Origin: Nitrospirota bacterium
GTDB taxonomy: Bacteria > Nitrospirota > Nitrospiria > Nitrospirales > UBA8639
Assembly: GCA_027623995.1 (NCBI GenBank)
Contig: JAQBUF010000005.1
Span: 1-64,000, forward strand
DNA: 64,000 bases
Direction of reading: 5' to 3'
Of this stretch, positions 34,279 through 43,235 are shown piece by piece. The translations under genes and the position numbers were made by a program. The notes under the pieces were generated by a model. That model had not been told where the DNA came from and made no database searches. It worked only from the letters and a program-made list of their open reading frames with translations. Within the stretch, counting starts at the first letter, position 1. Every line of letters begins with the position of its first letter.

Positions 34279-34310
34279 AGCCCCACGCTGGCTTGGTGGG
34301 GCTTCTCATT
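34279..34310 (+). terminator. Probable terminator after PEP-CTERM gene
   Basis: AGCCCCAC and GTGGGGCT form a stem around a 9-base loop. The following T run is weak. Confidence 0.6.
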
Positions 34311-34630
34311 TTGGGCGTATCGAGTTTTTTCAGTATTAAGACTCCTTCCTGCTGTCGCCTCCCAAGATACGCCACTACTGTCCCTGATTGTTTGCCATCA
34401 AAAAGGTGGACCTGAATACCGATCTTTGGATTTTAACAAAACGGAATTTTCAATTTTCTGATAAGAAGGAATGATGGGAGTACCCATGAACTGATTGAGG
34501 GTAAAGGCCCCATGAGGGTGCTCTTGCTCGGAGGTTTTGGCTATCAAAGGGTTGGATAAATTTAGGATGCGTGCCGTCGTACTAATCGACTATCGGAGGT
34601 TGTGAAATTTGCCCGTATCAAATTTGGCCC

Positions 34631-34706
34631 TCCACCAACCGCCACTTTCTTTCATCGGTTTCGATCAATTTGTCTGCTTCGACGGGGCCCCAGGTGCCGG
34701 CGGGGT
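34631..34706 (-). pseudogene. zwf 3' tail B
   Basis: About 75 bases match the last 25 codons of zwf, as in tail A (CCGCCACTTTCTTTCATCGG in both). The match stops abruptly at CGGCGGGG, just before the 3' end of the ATPase gene. Same orientation as intact zwf. Confidence 0.85.
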
Positions 34707-34718
34707 CACTCTAACCTG

Positions 34719-35918
34719 TTAAGATTGAGTGCCAACCCAATGTTCAACGGGTTTGGATAAAAAATCTTCAACGGTTATGCCGTCTCCTCCAACAAGGAGC
34801 ATGCGTGTGGGTTTAAATGCGGAGGCAAAGGCTTCCATGCCAGGTAGATGTTCTTGGCTTCGGCCACTTTTTACTTCGATGGCAGTTAGTGTTTTTCCCA
34901 CGCGGACCACAAAGTCCACTTCACGGTTTCGATCTCGCCAATAGAACACTTCGCACATCCCGGCTGCTGCTGCATTGGCCAGATGCGCACCAATGGCAGA
35001 CTCCACAATCCTGCCCCAAAAGGTTGTGTCTTGCCGGGCGATCTTCAGTGTGAAGCCTGACTGTGCGCTGAGTAGCGCGGTGTTCAACACTTGAAGTTTG
35101 GGGCTAGACGCACGCCTTCGCGCTGCACCTCCCGCGAATTTTTGTAAGCCGACGACCATCCCCGCTCCTGCGAGTAAATCCAAATAGTGCGCGAGAGTCG
35201 TGGTGTTCCCGGCATCTTGCAACTGGCCCAGCATTTTTTGATAGGAGAGAATCTGGCCTGAGTACGCACATCCCAATTCGAATATACGACGTAATAAGAC
35301 CGGTTTATCCACGCGAGTGAGCAATAACACGTCACGCGAGATGGTCGTTTCAATCAACGAGTCCTTCACGTAGCGAGCCCATCGAGCGGGATCCTTCACC
35401 AAGGATGCCGCACCAGGATAGCTGCCGTAGAATATAAATTGATCCAAGGTCCAGCCGAAGGCCTCTCGCATTTCAGAGTACGACCAGTGAGGGAGATGCA
35501 TGATTTCAAAGCGGCCAGCTAGGCTCTCGGTAAAGCCTCGTTGGATGAGGAGGGGGGCTGATCCTAGAAGAACGACTTTGAGTGGCACCTCGTTGGCGGA
35601 GTCGGCATCCCACAGGCGTTTGACGGATTCTGACCAGTGAGGAATTTTTTGAATTTCGTCGAGCACCAATAACGATCCGCGTCGTTTCGATTCTTTGGCC
35701 TCTAGGCGTGCGGCTTCCCACTGCTGGGCAATCCATTCTGAACTCTGGAGGGTGGGTTCATCGGCATTGGCATAACGAATGGGAATGCCGGAGGCTGTGG
35801 CTACCTGTCGAACGAGTGTGGTCTTCCCCACTTGACGTGCGCCGGTGATCACTTGAATGAAGCGACGGCGTTCTTTGATCCGACGGGCGAGAAGTGTGTT
35901 CTGAGGGCGGGTGTACAT
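34719..35918 (-). CDS. AAA-family ATPase with DUF4143 domain
   Basis: A 399-residue protein. Walker A is ITGARQVGKTTLVRQVA and Walker B is LLVLDEIQKIPHW. The C-terminal DUF4143 region has RDRNREVDFVVRVGKTLTAI followed by EVKSG, the PD-(D/E)xK-like nuclease core. Such proteins are common on mobile DNA; their role is unsettled, with toxin, nuclease or regulatory functions suggested. Two palindromes just upstream of the start look like an operator. A decayed copy of its 3' end lies at 36155-36243. Confidence 0.92.
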   Translation of the reverse strand: MYTRPQNTLLARRIKERRRFIQVITGARQVGKTTLVRQVATASGIPIRYANADEPTLQSSEWIAQQWEAARLEAKESKRRGSLLVLDEIQKIPHWSESVKRLWDADSANEVPLKVVLLGSAPLLIQRGFTESLAGRFEIMHLPHWSYSEMREAFGWTLDQFIFYGSYPGAASLVKDPARWARYVKDSLIETTISRDVLLLTRVDKPVLLRRIFELGCAYSGQILSYQKMLGQLQDAGNTTTLAHYLDLLAGAGMVVGLQKFAGGAARRRASSPKLQVLNTALLSAQSGFTLKIARQDTTFWGRIVESAIGAHLANAAAAGMCEVFYWRDRNREVDFVVRVGKTLTAIEVKSGRSQEHLPGMEAFASAFKPTRMLLVGGDGITVEDFLSKPVEHWVGTQS

Positions 35919-35928
35919 GGTTTGACGA

Positions 35929-35972
35929 ATTACTCAATACGTTGAGTAATTTTACTCAATGTATTGAGTAAT
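35929..35972. promoter_or_regulatory. Tandem palindromic operator of the ATPase gene
   Basis: Two adjacent 22-bp palindromes, each TTACTCAA-N4-TTGAGTAA. The first is at 35929-35950 and the second at 35951-35972, beginning about 10 bases before the ATPase start. This layout suits a dimeric repressor, possibly autoregulation. Confidence 0.75.
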
Positions 35973-36047
35973 GGCAATATCGAAATAGAGTATTGGTCAA
36001 CGGGAGGGTGGGGTGATGGGCAGGGCCGTGTTTATTTTCGAGTGGTC

Positions 36048-36113
36048 CTATACTAACCGCCACTTTCTTCCGTCGGTTTCAATGAGTTTGTCTGCTTCAG
36101 CAGGGACCCCTGG
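36048..36113 (-). pseudogene. zwf 3' tail C
   Basis: About 65 bases again match the zwf 3' end (ACCGCCACTTTCTTCCGTCG ... GTCTGCTTC). It is more diverged than tail B and carries small indels. Same orientation as intact zwf. Confidence 0.78.
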
Positions 36114-36154
36114 GTAAGGATGAAAAAATAGACTGATCATTGAAAAGGACTTAT

Positions 36155-36243
36155 CCAATGTTCAACGGATTTGGACAGAAATTTTCCCAGGGGAATGCTA
36201 TCATCGCCAGTGAGGGGCATGCAGTGGGGCTTAAATGTCGTGG
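36155..36243 (-). pseudogene. Relic of a second ATPase (DUF4143) gene, 3' end
   Basis: The stretch CCAATGTTCAACGGATTTGG ... GGGGCTTAAATG parallels the 3' end of the intact ATPase at 34737-34820 (CCAATGTTCAACGGGTTTGG ... GGGTTTAAATG). It sits just after zwf tail C, so tail plus ATPase end is a duplicated unit. Confidence 0.8.
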
Positions 36244-36318
36244 ATACCTCAAATACGTGTCAATTCTATATAGGCATCTCTAAAAACCGACTTTTTCCGT
36301 TGAGAAAACTTCGGGTCG

Positions 36319-36549
36319 TTATACTTGCTTGAGATAGGAGAAGTATTCCTCACGAGACATGCCCGCTGTTCGGAGATTATTTTTGATAATGAAGACAGGG
36401 ACTTCATCCCAATCGGGAACGACGAGTGGTCGAGATAGGCCTGGTTTGACAAACACGAAATGGTCTCCTTCTGTTCTCACCAAAGTAAATCCGGCTTTCT
36501 CTAGAATTTTTCGGAATTTCTTGGCAGAAAGTGGCGTAATTCTTGGCAT
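36319..36549 (-). CDS. hicA: HicA-type toxin
   Basis: A 76-residue mRNA interferase of the HicA family with a dsRBD-like fold: ITPLSAKKFRKILEKAGFTL, then the catalytic His in EGDHFVFVKPG and VVPDWDEVPVFIIKNNLRTA. It starts within the stop codon of the antitoxin gene (TAATG), so the genes are coupled. Confidence 0.92.
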   Translation of the reverse strand: MPRITPLSAKKFRKILEKAGFTLVRTEGDHFVFVKPGLSRPLVVPDWDEVPVFIIKNNLRTAGMSREEYFSYLKQV

Positions 36550-36824
36550 TAGATCGAGGGTCCAAGTTGCATGATCTCAGTGGCTACGAGTTGCGGGGCT
36601 TGCCATTTGCCGTCTGGATTCTGCTTAAATCCACTTTCCTGTAAGATGTCTTCCAATGTACCCATTTTTTCAGCTTCTTCAACAAATAAACGAACGGCAG
36701 TTTTTAAATTGTATCGTGCTTCATCAATGGTTTTCCCACAGCTGGATACATCCAGTTCTGGGCAATGGGAGATAAAGGTATTTTCCTCACGAAATACAAT
36801 CGCATCAAAATCCATCACATTCAT
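36549..36824 (-). CDS. hicB: HicB-type antitoxin
   Basis: A 91-residue partial RNase H-like antitoxin: FREENTFISHCPELDVSSCG, then TIDEARYNLKTAVRLFVEEA. It comes first in the operon, the hicBA order. The C-terminus has a short tail with no clear DNA-binding domain. The pair lies between the ATPase relic and the ATPase operator relic. Confidence 0.9.
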   Translation of the reverse strand: MNVMDFDAIVFREENTFISHCPELDVSSCGKTIDEARYNLKTAVRLFVEEAEKMGTLEDILQESGFKQNPDGKWQAPQLVATEIMQLGPSI

Positions 36825-37008
36825 GATTTCCTCCTAATTTAAGAGCTTTCAAAAACCATTTTGTTATGCGTCCCTTTACTATACGTGGAAAGTTTTTCTC
36901 TCTCCAGTCAATTGTTGAGTTTGGATCAAAGTTATCCCTTGCCTGTTAAGGGGAAATTTGGGGCAAGGAATAGAAAGGAAGAAGAGTGCAGGGTGAGGTG
37001 TCGCTGAC

Positions 37009-37048
37009 AATTTACTCAGTATGTTGAGTAAATTTACTCAATGCTTAG
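37009..37048. promoter_or_regulatory. Relic of the tandem palindromic operator
   Basis: TTTACTCA-N6-TGAGTAAA is followed by a half-site TTTACTCAATG. It matches the order at 35929-35972 but the second palindrome is broken. It marks the 5' side of the lost second ATPase copy. Confidence 0.7.
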
Positions 37049-37130
37049 GGTGAGGACAAAACCGATGATGGTTTATGTGGATCGGGATACATTAAAAATA
37101 ATGGGTTAGGTTTGTTGTGTTTTCTTCGTT

Positions 37131-38693
37131 CTATACCAATCGCCATTTGCGGCCGTCGGTTTCAATCAACTTATCCGCTTCGACGGGACCCCAGGTGCCG
37201 GCGGGGTATTCGGGTAACCATTTGCCGCCATGGTCTTTCCAGCTTTGGATGATATCGGTGATCCAGGCCCACGAGGCTTCCACGGCATCGCGTCGCATGA
37301 AGAGCGAGGCGTCGCCGGCCATCACATCCAATAGCAATCGTTCATAGGCTTCTGGGGATGGGGCATCAAAGGCATCGCCATAGTTGAAGTTCATTTCTAC
37401 AGGATGTGATCGTGCACGGCTTCCTGGAATTTTGGACATGATTCTCAGAGACATGCCTTCATGTGGTTGGATGCGCAGCGTCAGTAGATTTGGAGCTTGG
37501 CGTGCTTCAGGATTCGTGTTGAAGAGAATTTCTGGAATGTCTTTAAACTGCACCGCGATTTCCGATGCGCGACCGGGCATGGCTTTTCCTGTGCGCAAAT
37601 AAAACGGCACACCAGACCATCGCCAGTTTTCAATAAAGAGTTTGAGCGCCACAAAAGTTTCAGTTGTGGAATCGGCTTTTACCCCTTCTTCTCTTCGATA
37701 CCCTGGCACTTCTTGCTCGTGCGCGATTCCATGAGAATATTGGGCTCGGACTGTATATTTTTCGACGTCTTTTCCCTGAATCGGATGAAGGCACCGCAGC
37801 ACTTCCATTCTTGCATTCCGCACCACATCTGGGTCCAATGAATAGGGCGGTTCCATGGCAATGAGGCAGAGCAGTTGAAGGATATGGTTTTGCACCATAT
37901 CGCGTAGGGCGCCTGCTTCTTCGTAATATGTTGCACGCGTGCCTAACCCTTCAGCTTCGCTCACCGTGATCTGTACGTGGTCGATATATTTATGGTTCCA
38001 GATGGGTTCGAAAATACTGTTGGCGAATCGGAGCACCATAATATTCTGAACGGTTTCTTTTCCAAGGTAATGATCTATGCGGTAGATCTGCGATTCATCA
38101 AAGACATCACCAATGGTGGCATTAATGATCTTCGCAGATTCCAAATCATGGCCTATAGGTTTTTCGACAATCACGCGGGAGACACGCTCAGGAAGTTCAG
38201 GCGGATAGATGAGCCCGGCCTGCTGTAATCCCTGACATGAGGGCGCAAAAGAGGTGGGGGGAATGGCCAGGTAAAAGATGCGATGCCCCGGCAATGCAAA
38301 CTGGGTTTCAATCTCTTCGATTCGGCTACGGAGTCCGTGATACATATTGGGGTCATCAATAGCCCCCGAAACATAATGCAGGCGTCGAGCAAATTCTTCC
38401 CATTTCCCTTCCTGGAGGGATTGCCGTGAAAATTTTTCAATGCCTTCACGAGCGACATTTCGAAACTCATCATCATTCCAGGCTTTCCGCCCAATTCCGA
38501 CCACGGCATAGTTTTCGGGAAGCGATCCATCGAGTACGAGGTTGTAGACGGCTGGGAGGAGTTTGCGCCTGGTGAGGTCTCCTGACCCGCCGAAAATCAC
38601 GAGGGTGCAGGGTTCTACCATAGAGCTGGTTCCGGTCTGTATCTTGGCAGGCTGTTCTTCCTCGGCTGTCATGGTCATAAGATCCTCATTCAA
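37131..38693 (-). CDS. zwf: Glucose-6-phosphate 1-dehydrogenase
   Basis: Full-length, 520 residues. It oxidises glucose-6-phosphate to 6-phosphogluconolactone with NAD(P)+. The nucleotide-binding GGSGDLTRRKLLPAVYNLV is at about residues 35-53, the catalytic RIDHYLGKETVQN follows, and the C-terminal region ends ETDGRKWRLV. It lies 12 bases after gnd on the minus strand, so gnd-zwf form an operon. Its last codons are repeated three times (tails A-C), always in this orientation. Confidence 0.96.
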   Translation of the reverse strand: MNEDLMTMTAEEEQPAKIQTGTSSMVEPCTLVIFGGSGDLTRRKLLPAVYNLVLDGSLPENYAVVGIGRKAWNDDEFRNVAREGIEKFSRQSLQEGKWEEFARRLHYVSGAIDDPNMYHGLRSRIEEIETQFALPGHRIFYLAIPPTSFAPSCQGLQQAGLIYPPELPERVSRVIVEKPIGHDLESAKIINATIGDVFDESQIYRIDHYLGKETVQNIMVLRFANSIFEPIWNHKYIDHVQITVSEAEGLGTRATYYEEAGALRDMVQNHILQLLCLIAMEPPYSLDPDVVRNARMEVLRCLHPIQGKDVEKYTVRAQYSHGIAHEQEVPGYRREEGVKADSTTETFVALKLFIENWRWSGVPFYLRTGKAMPGRASEIAVQFKDIPEILFNTNPEARQAPNLLTLRIQPHEGMSLRIMSKIPGSRARSHPVEMNFNYGDAFDAPSPEAYERLLLDVMAGDASLFMRRDAVEASWAWITDIIQSWKDHGGKWLPEYPAGTWGPVEADKLIETDGRKWRLV

Positions 38694-38705
38694 GTTGGAA
38701 TGTGT

Positions 38706-39611
38706 TTACCGTTTGACGCTATGCCCACCAAAGGCATTGCGAAGCGCGGCTAACATTTTTTCTGAGAACGATTCTTCCTGCCGCGATCGGAATCGGGTAA
38801 ACAAGGCTGTAGCCAAGGTAGGTACGGGGACATCCTTGTCTAGCGCATCCATGAGCATCCAGCGACCTTCGCCGGAATCTTGCACATAGCCCTTTAAGGA
38901 TTCTAATTTTGGATCGTCTTTCAATGCGCTGGCTCCGAGCTCTAAGAGCCAGGATCGTACCACGCTGCCATGCATCCAGAGGTCGGCAATATTGGCGAGG
39001 TCAAGGTTGTATTCGCTTTTCGACATGAGCTCAAAGCCTTCGGCATAGCCTTGCATCATGCTGTATTCAATGCCGTTATGGACCATCTTGACGTAATGTC
39101 CCGCGCCGATGCCGCCAACGTGCGCCCAACCATCTTTGGGAGCGAGTGTGGTGAAAATAGATCCAAGCCGATCAACGATGGTTTTTTCGCCTCCGACCAT
39201 GAGGCAATACCCAATTTGTAATCCCCAGATGCCTCCGCTGGTGCCGGCGTCTACGTAGTGTATCTGTTTGGGTTTAAGCTCAGCGGCTCGACGGACATCA
39301 TCATGGAACTTGGTATTGCCGCCATCGATGATGACATCATTGGGTTCTAGCATACCGGCAAGCGTTTGAATGGTTTCTTCGGTTGGTGCCCCAGAGGGAA
39401 CCATGACCCATACGGCGCATGGTTTGGCGAGTTTTGAGACGAGATCTTGAAGCGAGGAGGCTCCTACCGCGCCAGTGCCTTCTGCTTGTTTGACGGCGTC
39501 TTGTGCTCGATCAAAGACGACGACCCGGTGATCATCCTGCCGAAGCCGGGTCACCATATTCATACCCATTTTCCCAAGCCCGATAAATCCGATCTCCATA
39601 TCCGTTCCCAT
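38706..39611 (-). CDS. gnd: 6-phosphogluconate dehydrogenase, decarboxylating
   Basis: A 301-residue short-form enzyme (GntZ/YqeC-like; classic Gnd is about 470 residues). Motifs are IGFIGLGKMGMNMVTRLRQD (Rossmann fold), VIDGGNTKFHDDVRRA, DAGTSGGIWGLQIGYCLMVG, and AGHYVKMVHNGIEYSMMQGY with the catalytic Lys. It oxidises and decarboxylates 6-phosphogluconate to ribulose-5-phosphate. An internal ATG four codons on (39599) is a possible start. It is first in the gnd-zwf operon. Confidence 0.95.
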   Translation of the reverse strand: MGTDMEIGFIGLGKMGMNMVTRLRQDDHRVVVFDRAQDAVKQAEGTGAVGASSLQDLVSKLAKPCAVWVMVPSGAPTEETIQTLAGMLEPNDVIIDGGNTKFHDDVRRAAELKPKQIHYVDAGTSGGIWGLQIGYCLMVGGEKTIVDRLGSIFTTLAPKDGWAHVGGIGAGHYVKMVHNGIEYSMMQGYAEGFELMSKSEYNLDLANIADLWMHGSVVRSWLLELGASALKDDPKLESLKGYVQDSGEGRWMLMDALDKDVPVPTLATALFTRFRSRQEESFSEKMLAALRNAFGGHSVKR

Positions 39612-40464
39612 TCCCCCTAGAAAAAAATTTTTCTTTCTAGGAATGAGGTTTATAGGTGGTGGAAACTCCTAAGCTCTCCACCATGTTGCTGTGAATCCGA
39701 GATGAGAAATGTAGTCTTTTTACCTCACAATATGTTTCAACAACATAAGAGAACAGAGGCAGACAATTATTTATCGGTAGAAAGGTGGGTAGACACGATA
39801 CCCGGGTACAGTAACGCAAAAAGGCCTAAGGGTAAAGTCTGAAATGAACGTCGAAGTTATTCTTGTCTGGGCCCTATGAGCAAAGGGAGGAATCTGGGAA
39901 GAGTCGTCTCTTCGGAACTCTGGCTCTGCCTCCCCCAACGCGGGGCGAGTGGAATGGTTGTATTGTTCCTCCCACCACTATCTTCCAAAGGGCTGCGCCA
40001 AAAATTCCTAGACGTTCCCTCTCTCGTTGGGGGGATGTCGGCATTCTTTCCCCCAGGCGAAACGGTCGTCGGGTTTCGTCTCGCCATCGTCCCATCCCGC
40101 ATGAAGAGAGAGCCTTACCCTTTTTCCCGTAGCCGCAGCATCTCATGCTGCCTCTTCCGAGCGGCAGTAGCCATTGATGCGCGTGAAGAGGGCACAATGA
40201 GATTGTGCAGCTACAAGAGGGAGAGGGCTGGTTTGAGGCCATTGTGTCTTTCTTGTCGCCGCCGCATCCCCCACATGCCTGTGCGGAGCCGCTTTGGGCG
40301 GAGCCAGGTGCTGCCTCCCCCGCGTGCGGCTTCCTTGTGATTTGCCGAAGGGGGTGTACCTTGAGTCCTATTCGTTACATTTTTTCCTCACGCCGAACGT
40401 CGAACCCCGCACGTTTAGCGAATTCCATCTTAGGAACAATTTTTTTTGTTCTGGCTCGTTGGTG
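39612..40464. other. Intergenic region with repeat, no supported gene
   Basis: Frames of up to 154 codons cross this stretch, but they are low-complexity, Arg/Ser/Pro-rich and lack domains. The segment at 39890-40340 has GC-rich inverted words and contains the 86-bp palindromic element at 40129-40214. Confidence 0.5.
40129..40214. repeat. 86-bp palindromic REP-like element, copy 1
   Basis: Begins GTAGCCGCAGCATCTCATGC and ends with a related inverted sequence, AATGAGATTGTGCAGCTAC. A second full copy is at 58091-58176 with the same length and layout, and a half copy is at 45171-45201. Confidence 0.8.
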
Positions 40465-42339
40465 TTAGGGCTGCGAAGGTTTTGGGGCGGAGGTCGTCCT
40501 CCGAGTCATGGTGATGTTGCCTTGTCGGGAATTCAGGGCTGTATCTAGATTGATGGCCGCGCTGATCAAACCAAAATGCGTAAAGGCTTGCGGGAAATTA
40601 CCCAACTGTTCACCAGTGTGTGACACTTCTTCGGCATACAAACGAAGGTGGTTGGCGTAGCTCAACATCTTTTCGAAAATCAATCGTGCTTCTTGTAATC
40701 GTCCTGCCCGCGTGAGAGCTTCGACGAGCCAGAAGGTACACATGCTAAAGGTCCCTTCGTCTCCCTCTAGCCCGTCAGGCGCGGCTTCTCCCACCCGATA
40801 GCGATAGACCAAGCTTCCCATGGTGAGTTTCTCAAGGGTGAGGTCGAGCGTCGAGATCATTCGTGGGTCTGTGGGAGAGACGAAATTGACCAATGGCATG
40901 ATGAGGTTGGCCGCATCCAACGCTTCCGTATCGTAATGTTGAACAAATGCGCCCAATTTGTCGTTATAGCCATGCTCCATCACATCGATATAAATGCGGT
41001 CGCGTTCTTGTGTCCATCGAGTTCGATTGCCTGGGAACCCTCGTTGATCGGCGAGCCGAATCCCTCGGTCTAAGGCAACCCAGCACATGACTTTGGAATA
41101 GACAAAGTGACGACGCCCGCCACGGACTTCCCAAATGCCTTCGTCAGGCATGTGCCAGTTGTCACAGACATAATCGAGAAGACGGCAGAGGTTCATCCAG
41201 AGATCAAAAGAAATCGAAGTCCCATGTTTATCATAAAGGTATACGGCGTCCATGAGGGTTCCGTACATATCCAGTTGGAGTTGATGTGATGCGGCGTTGC
41301 CGATGCGGACGGGTTTGGAAGAGAGATAACCATCCAGATGGTTGAGCTCTTCTTCTGGTAGATCACGGCGTCCATCGATCCCATACACGAGTTGTAACGA
41401 GCCATCAGGATTGAGGTCATGACATCGGGCATTGAGCCAATCCATAAAACGCCCGGCCTCTGTGGTGAACCCTAGGCGTAGCAGGCCATAGACCGTAAAC
41501 GCCGCGTCGCGCATCCATGTATAGCGATAGTCCCAATTGCGCGGTCCGCCAATGGCTTCAGGTAGACTGGTGGTTGGGGCAGCCACAATGGCACCTGTGG
41601 GTGCGTAAGTCAGGAGTTTGAGTGTGAGGGCGGACCGATGCACCGTCTCTCGCCATCGTCCTGAATATTGGCATTGGGCCAGCCAACGTTGCCAAAAGGC
41701 TGAGGTGTTTTGAAACGCCATCTCTCCAGATTCTGGAGTCGCTAAGAGAGCTTCGGAACTATCGGTTTCCAGGTATTCGATGAAGAACGTGAGGCTTTGC
41801 CCTTCGCTGAGCGTAAATTCCGTGAAGGCTAGGCCTTCTCGTGCCTGAAGGGGGATTGGACTCACTAATCCGAGGACCGCATTTTTGGAACGGAAGATGG
41901 CGTTGTTCTCACGCGTGATGAGGGTATGGGGATCGCGTGCATAATTAAAGGATGGGGCACATTCCAGGCGGAACCGTACTTGTCCTCTGGTGACCTCGAC
42001 CATTCGAATGATTTGATGACGTTTAGGAATATACCCCGGTGCATCCGATTCGATGGGCATGAAATCGGTAATCTCGCCTACACCGTCTTCTTGGAAAAAA
42101 CGGGTCAGCAAAATATTCGTTTCCGGTAAATACATCTGCCGTTGATTGCCTTCTTGAATGGGCGAAATTTTAAAATGTCCGCCTTGCTTATGGTCTAACA
42201 TGGCTGCGAAGACGCTCGGAGAATCAAAGTGAGGGAGGCAACACCAATCGATGGAGCCATCCATGCCCACTAACGCCACAGTATGAAGATCACCGATGAT
42301 GCCGTAGTCGCCAATACTTTTATAGGCCATGAGTCGCAA
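40465..42339 (-). CDS. Glycoside hydrolase family 15 (glucoamylase-like)
   Basis: About 621-624 residues. The TTG at 42339 is possible, but the ATG at 42330 is a more usual start. The N-terminus SIGDYGIIGDLHTVALVGMD is typical of bacterial GH15 glucoamylase/trehalase-like proteins. The (alpha/alpha)6 catalytic domain has RNWDYRYTWMRDAAFTVYGL and DGLEGDEGTFSMCTFWLVEA. There is no signal peptide. It may release glucose from internal oligo- or polysaccharides or trehalose, feeding the neighbouring zwf and gnd. Same strand as gnd but 850 bases away. Confidence 0.92.
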   Translation of the reverse strand: MRLMAYKSIGDYGIIGDLHTVALVGMDGSIDWCCLPHFDSPSVFAAMLDHKQGGHFKISPIQEGNQRQMYLPETNILLTRFFQEDGVGEITDFMPIESDAPGYIPKRHQIIRMVEVTRGQVRFRLECAPSFNYARDPHTLITRENNAIFRSKNAVLGLVSPIPLQAREGLAFTEFTLSEGQSLTFFIEYLETDSSEALLATPESGEMAFQNTSAFWQRWLAQCQYSGRWRETVHRSALTLKLLTYAPTGAIVAAPTTSLPEAIGGPRNWDYRYTWMRDAAFTVYGLLRLGFTTEAGRFMDWLNARCHDLNPDGSLQLVYGIDGRRDLPEEELNHLDGYLSSKPVRIGNAASHQLQLDMYGTLMDAVYLYDKHGTSISFDLWMNLCRLLDYVCDNWHMPDEGIWEVRGGRRHFVYSKVMCWVALDRGIRLADQRGFPGNRTRWTQERDRIYIDVMEHGYNDKLGAFVQHYDTEALDAANLIMPLVNFVSPTDPRMISTLDLTLEKLTMGSLVYRYRVGEAAPDGLEGDEGTFSMCTFWLVEALTRAGRLQEARLIFEKMLSYANHLRLYAEEVSHTGEQLGNFPQAFTHFGLISAAINLDTALNSRQGNITMTRRTTSAPKPSQP

Positions 42340-42677
42340 TGTTCCTTTGGTGGTTGATTGATAAAGAGCGAGCGATCAGGAAGGTCTCATGCCAAATATA
42401 AAAATGTTCCTCATGGGTGCTGGATGTTGGTTCTTGGTGAATCCAGGGTCGGGTATGGAACAATGGTGTTAATGTAATCAAGTGATTACCAGGATGTTTG
42501 AAAAAATGGACAGAGAATTTCCTTCCTGTCCCTGATGGTCACACAGCTGTAGTGCTTCATCTTGACGCTCCGTAGTGTCAGACATGAAGGGGTGCAGCCA
42601 GAGGGTTGAAAGTGTCAAACATCAACATGCCACTTCGTTTCTTTATGAGGCCTTCCTGGTCATCATAAAGAAACGAT

Positions 42678-42866
42678 TTAGGCGATGATATCAATGTGAT
42701 GTTCGGACTCTTCCACTCCAGACTCAGGTCCTTGTTGTTCACTCTTCGGTTGGGGAGGATTTCGTTTCCGCGGTGAGCCAAAATACAGATTTCTCCCAGG
42801 GTCACGATCTCCAGTCGCCGTGGTGAAAGGATGAGTATGCACGTACAAGCGAGTGTTGATGTCCAT
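42678..42866 (-). CDS. Small hydrophilic protein
   Basis: A 62-codon frame (MDINTRLYVHTHPFTTATGD, ending ESGVEESEHHIDIIA) with an excellent AAGGAG site about 5 bases before its ATG. It is Pro/Arg/Glu-rich and probably disordered. I recognise no family. The longer overlapping frame on the same strand (42578-42904) has a poorer composition. Confidence 0.5.
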   Translation of the reverse strand: MDINTRLYVHTHPFTTATGDRDPGRNLYFGSPRKRNPPQPKSEQQGPESGVEESEHHIDIIA

Positions 42867-43235
42867 GGCGCTCCTTGTCCATTGGTGGTTGATGTCTCAT
42901 CCATGAGACAGTTGTATTCAACTACGCTTACTTATTATTTCGGAAGGAAATAGGCAAAACCTTACCTATCATTCCCAAAAAGACGAATTTCTCTTAAAAA
43001 GGCTGCTACCAAGCACCTTCCGTTATGAAGGTTTGAGTTTCCGACATTATTTCGAACCAACATGGTTTTCTTTGAATATACGGGGTCGTTACTGAATTAA
43101 GAGGAAAATACTTTAGCTTCAGAAACGCCTTTCCGATCTTCCTGTTATTGATGCTCAAACTCTCATCCGCCCAGGAAGATCTGATGTCGGTGTGGGAAAA
43201 ATTATTGGGGGTACGCAAAAGGTGTTCACATTATT
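42867..43235. other. Intergenic, no supported gene
   Basis: A 369-base A/T-rich gap between divergent genes, presumably holding promoters for both. No clear elements picked. Confidence 0.35.

Noticed and set aside
39876-40340. A 154-codon frame in the gnd/GH15 gap
   Set aside because: Arg/Ser-rich composition, overlaps the 86-bp repeat, no homology recognised and other frames are equally open.
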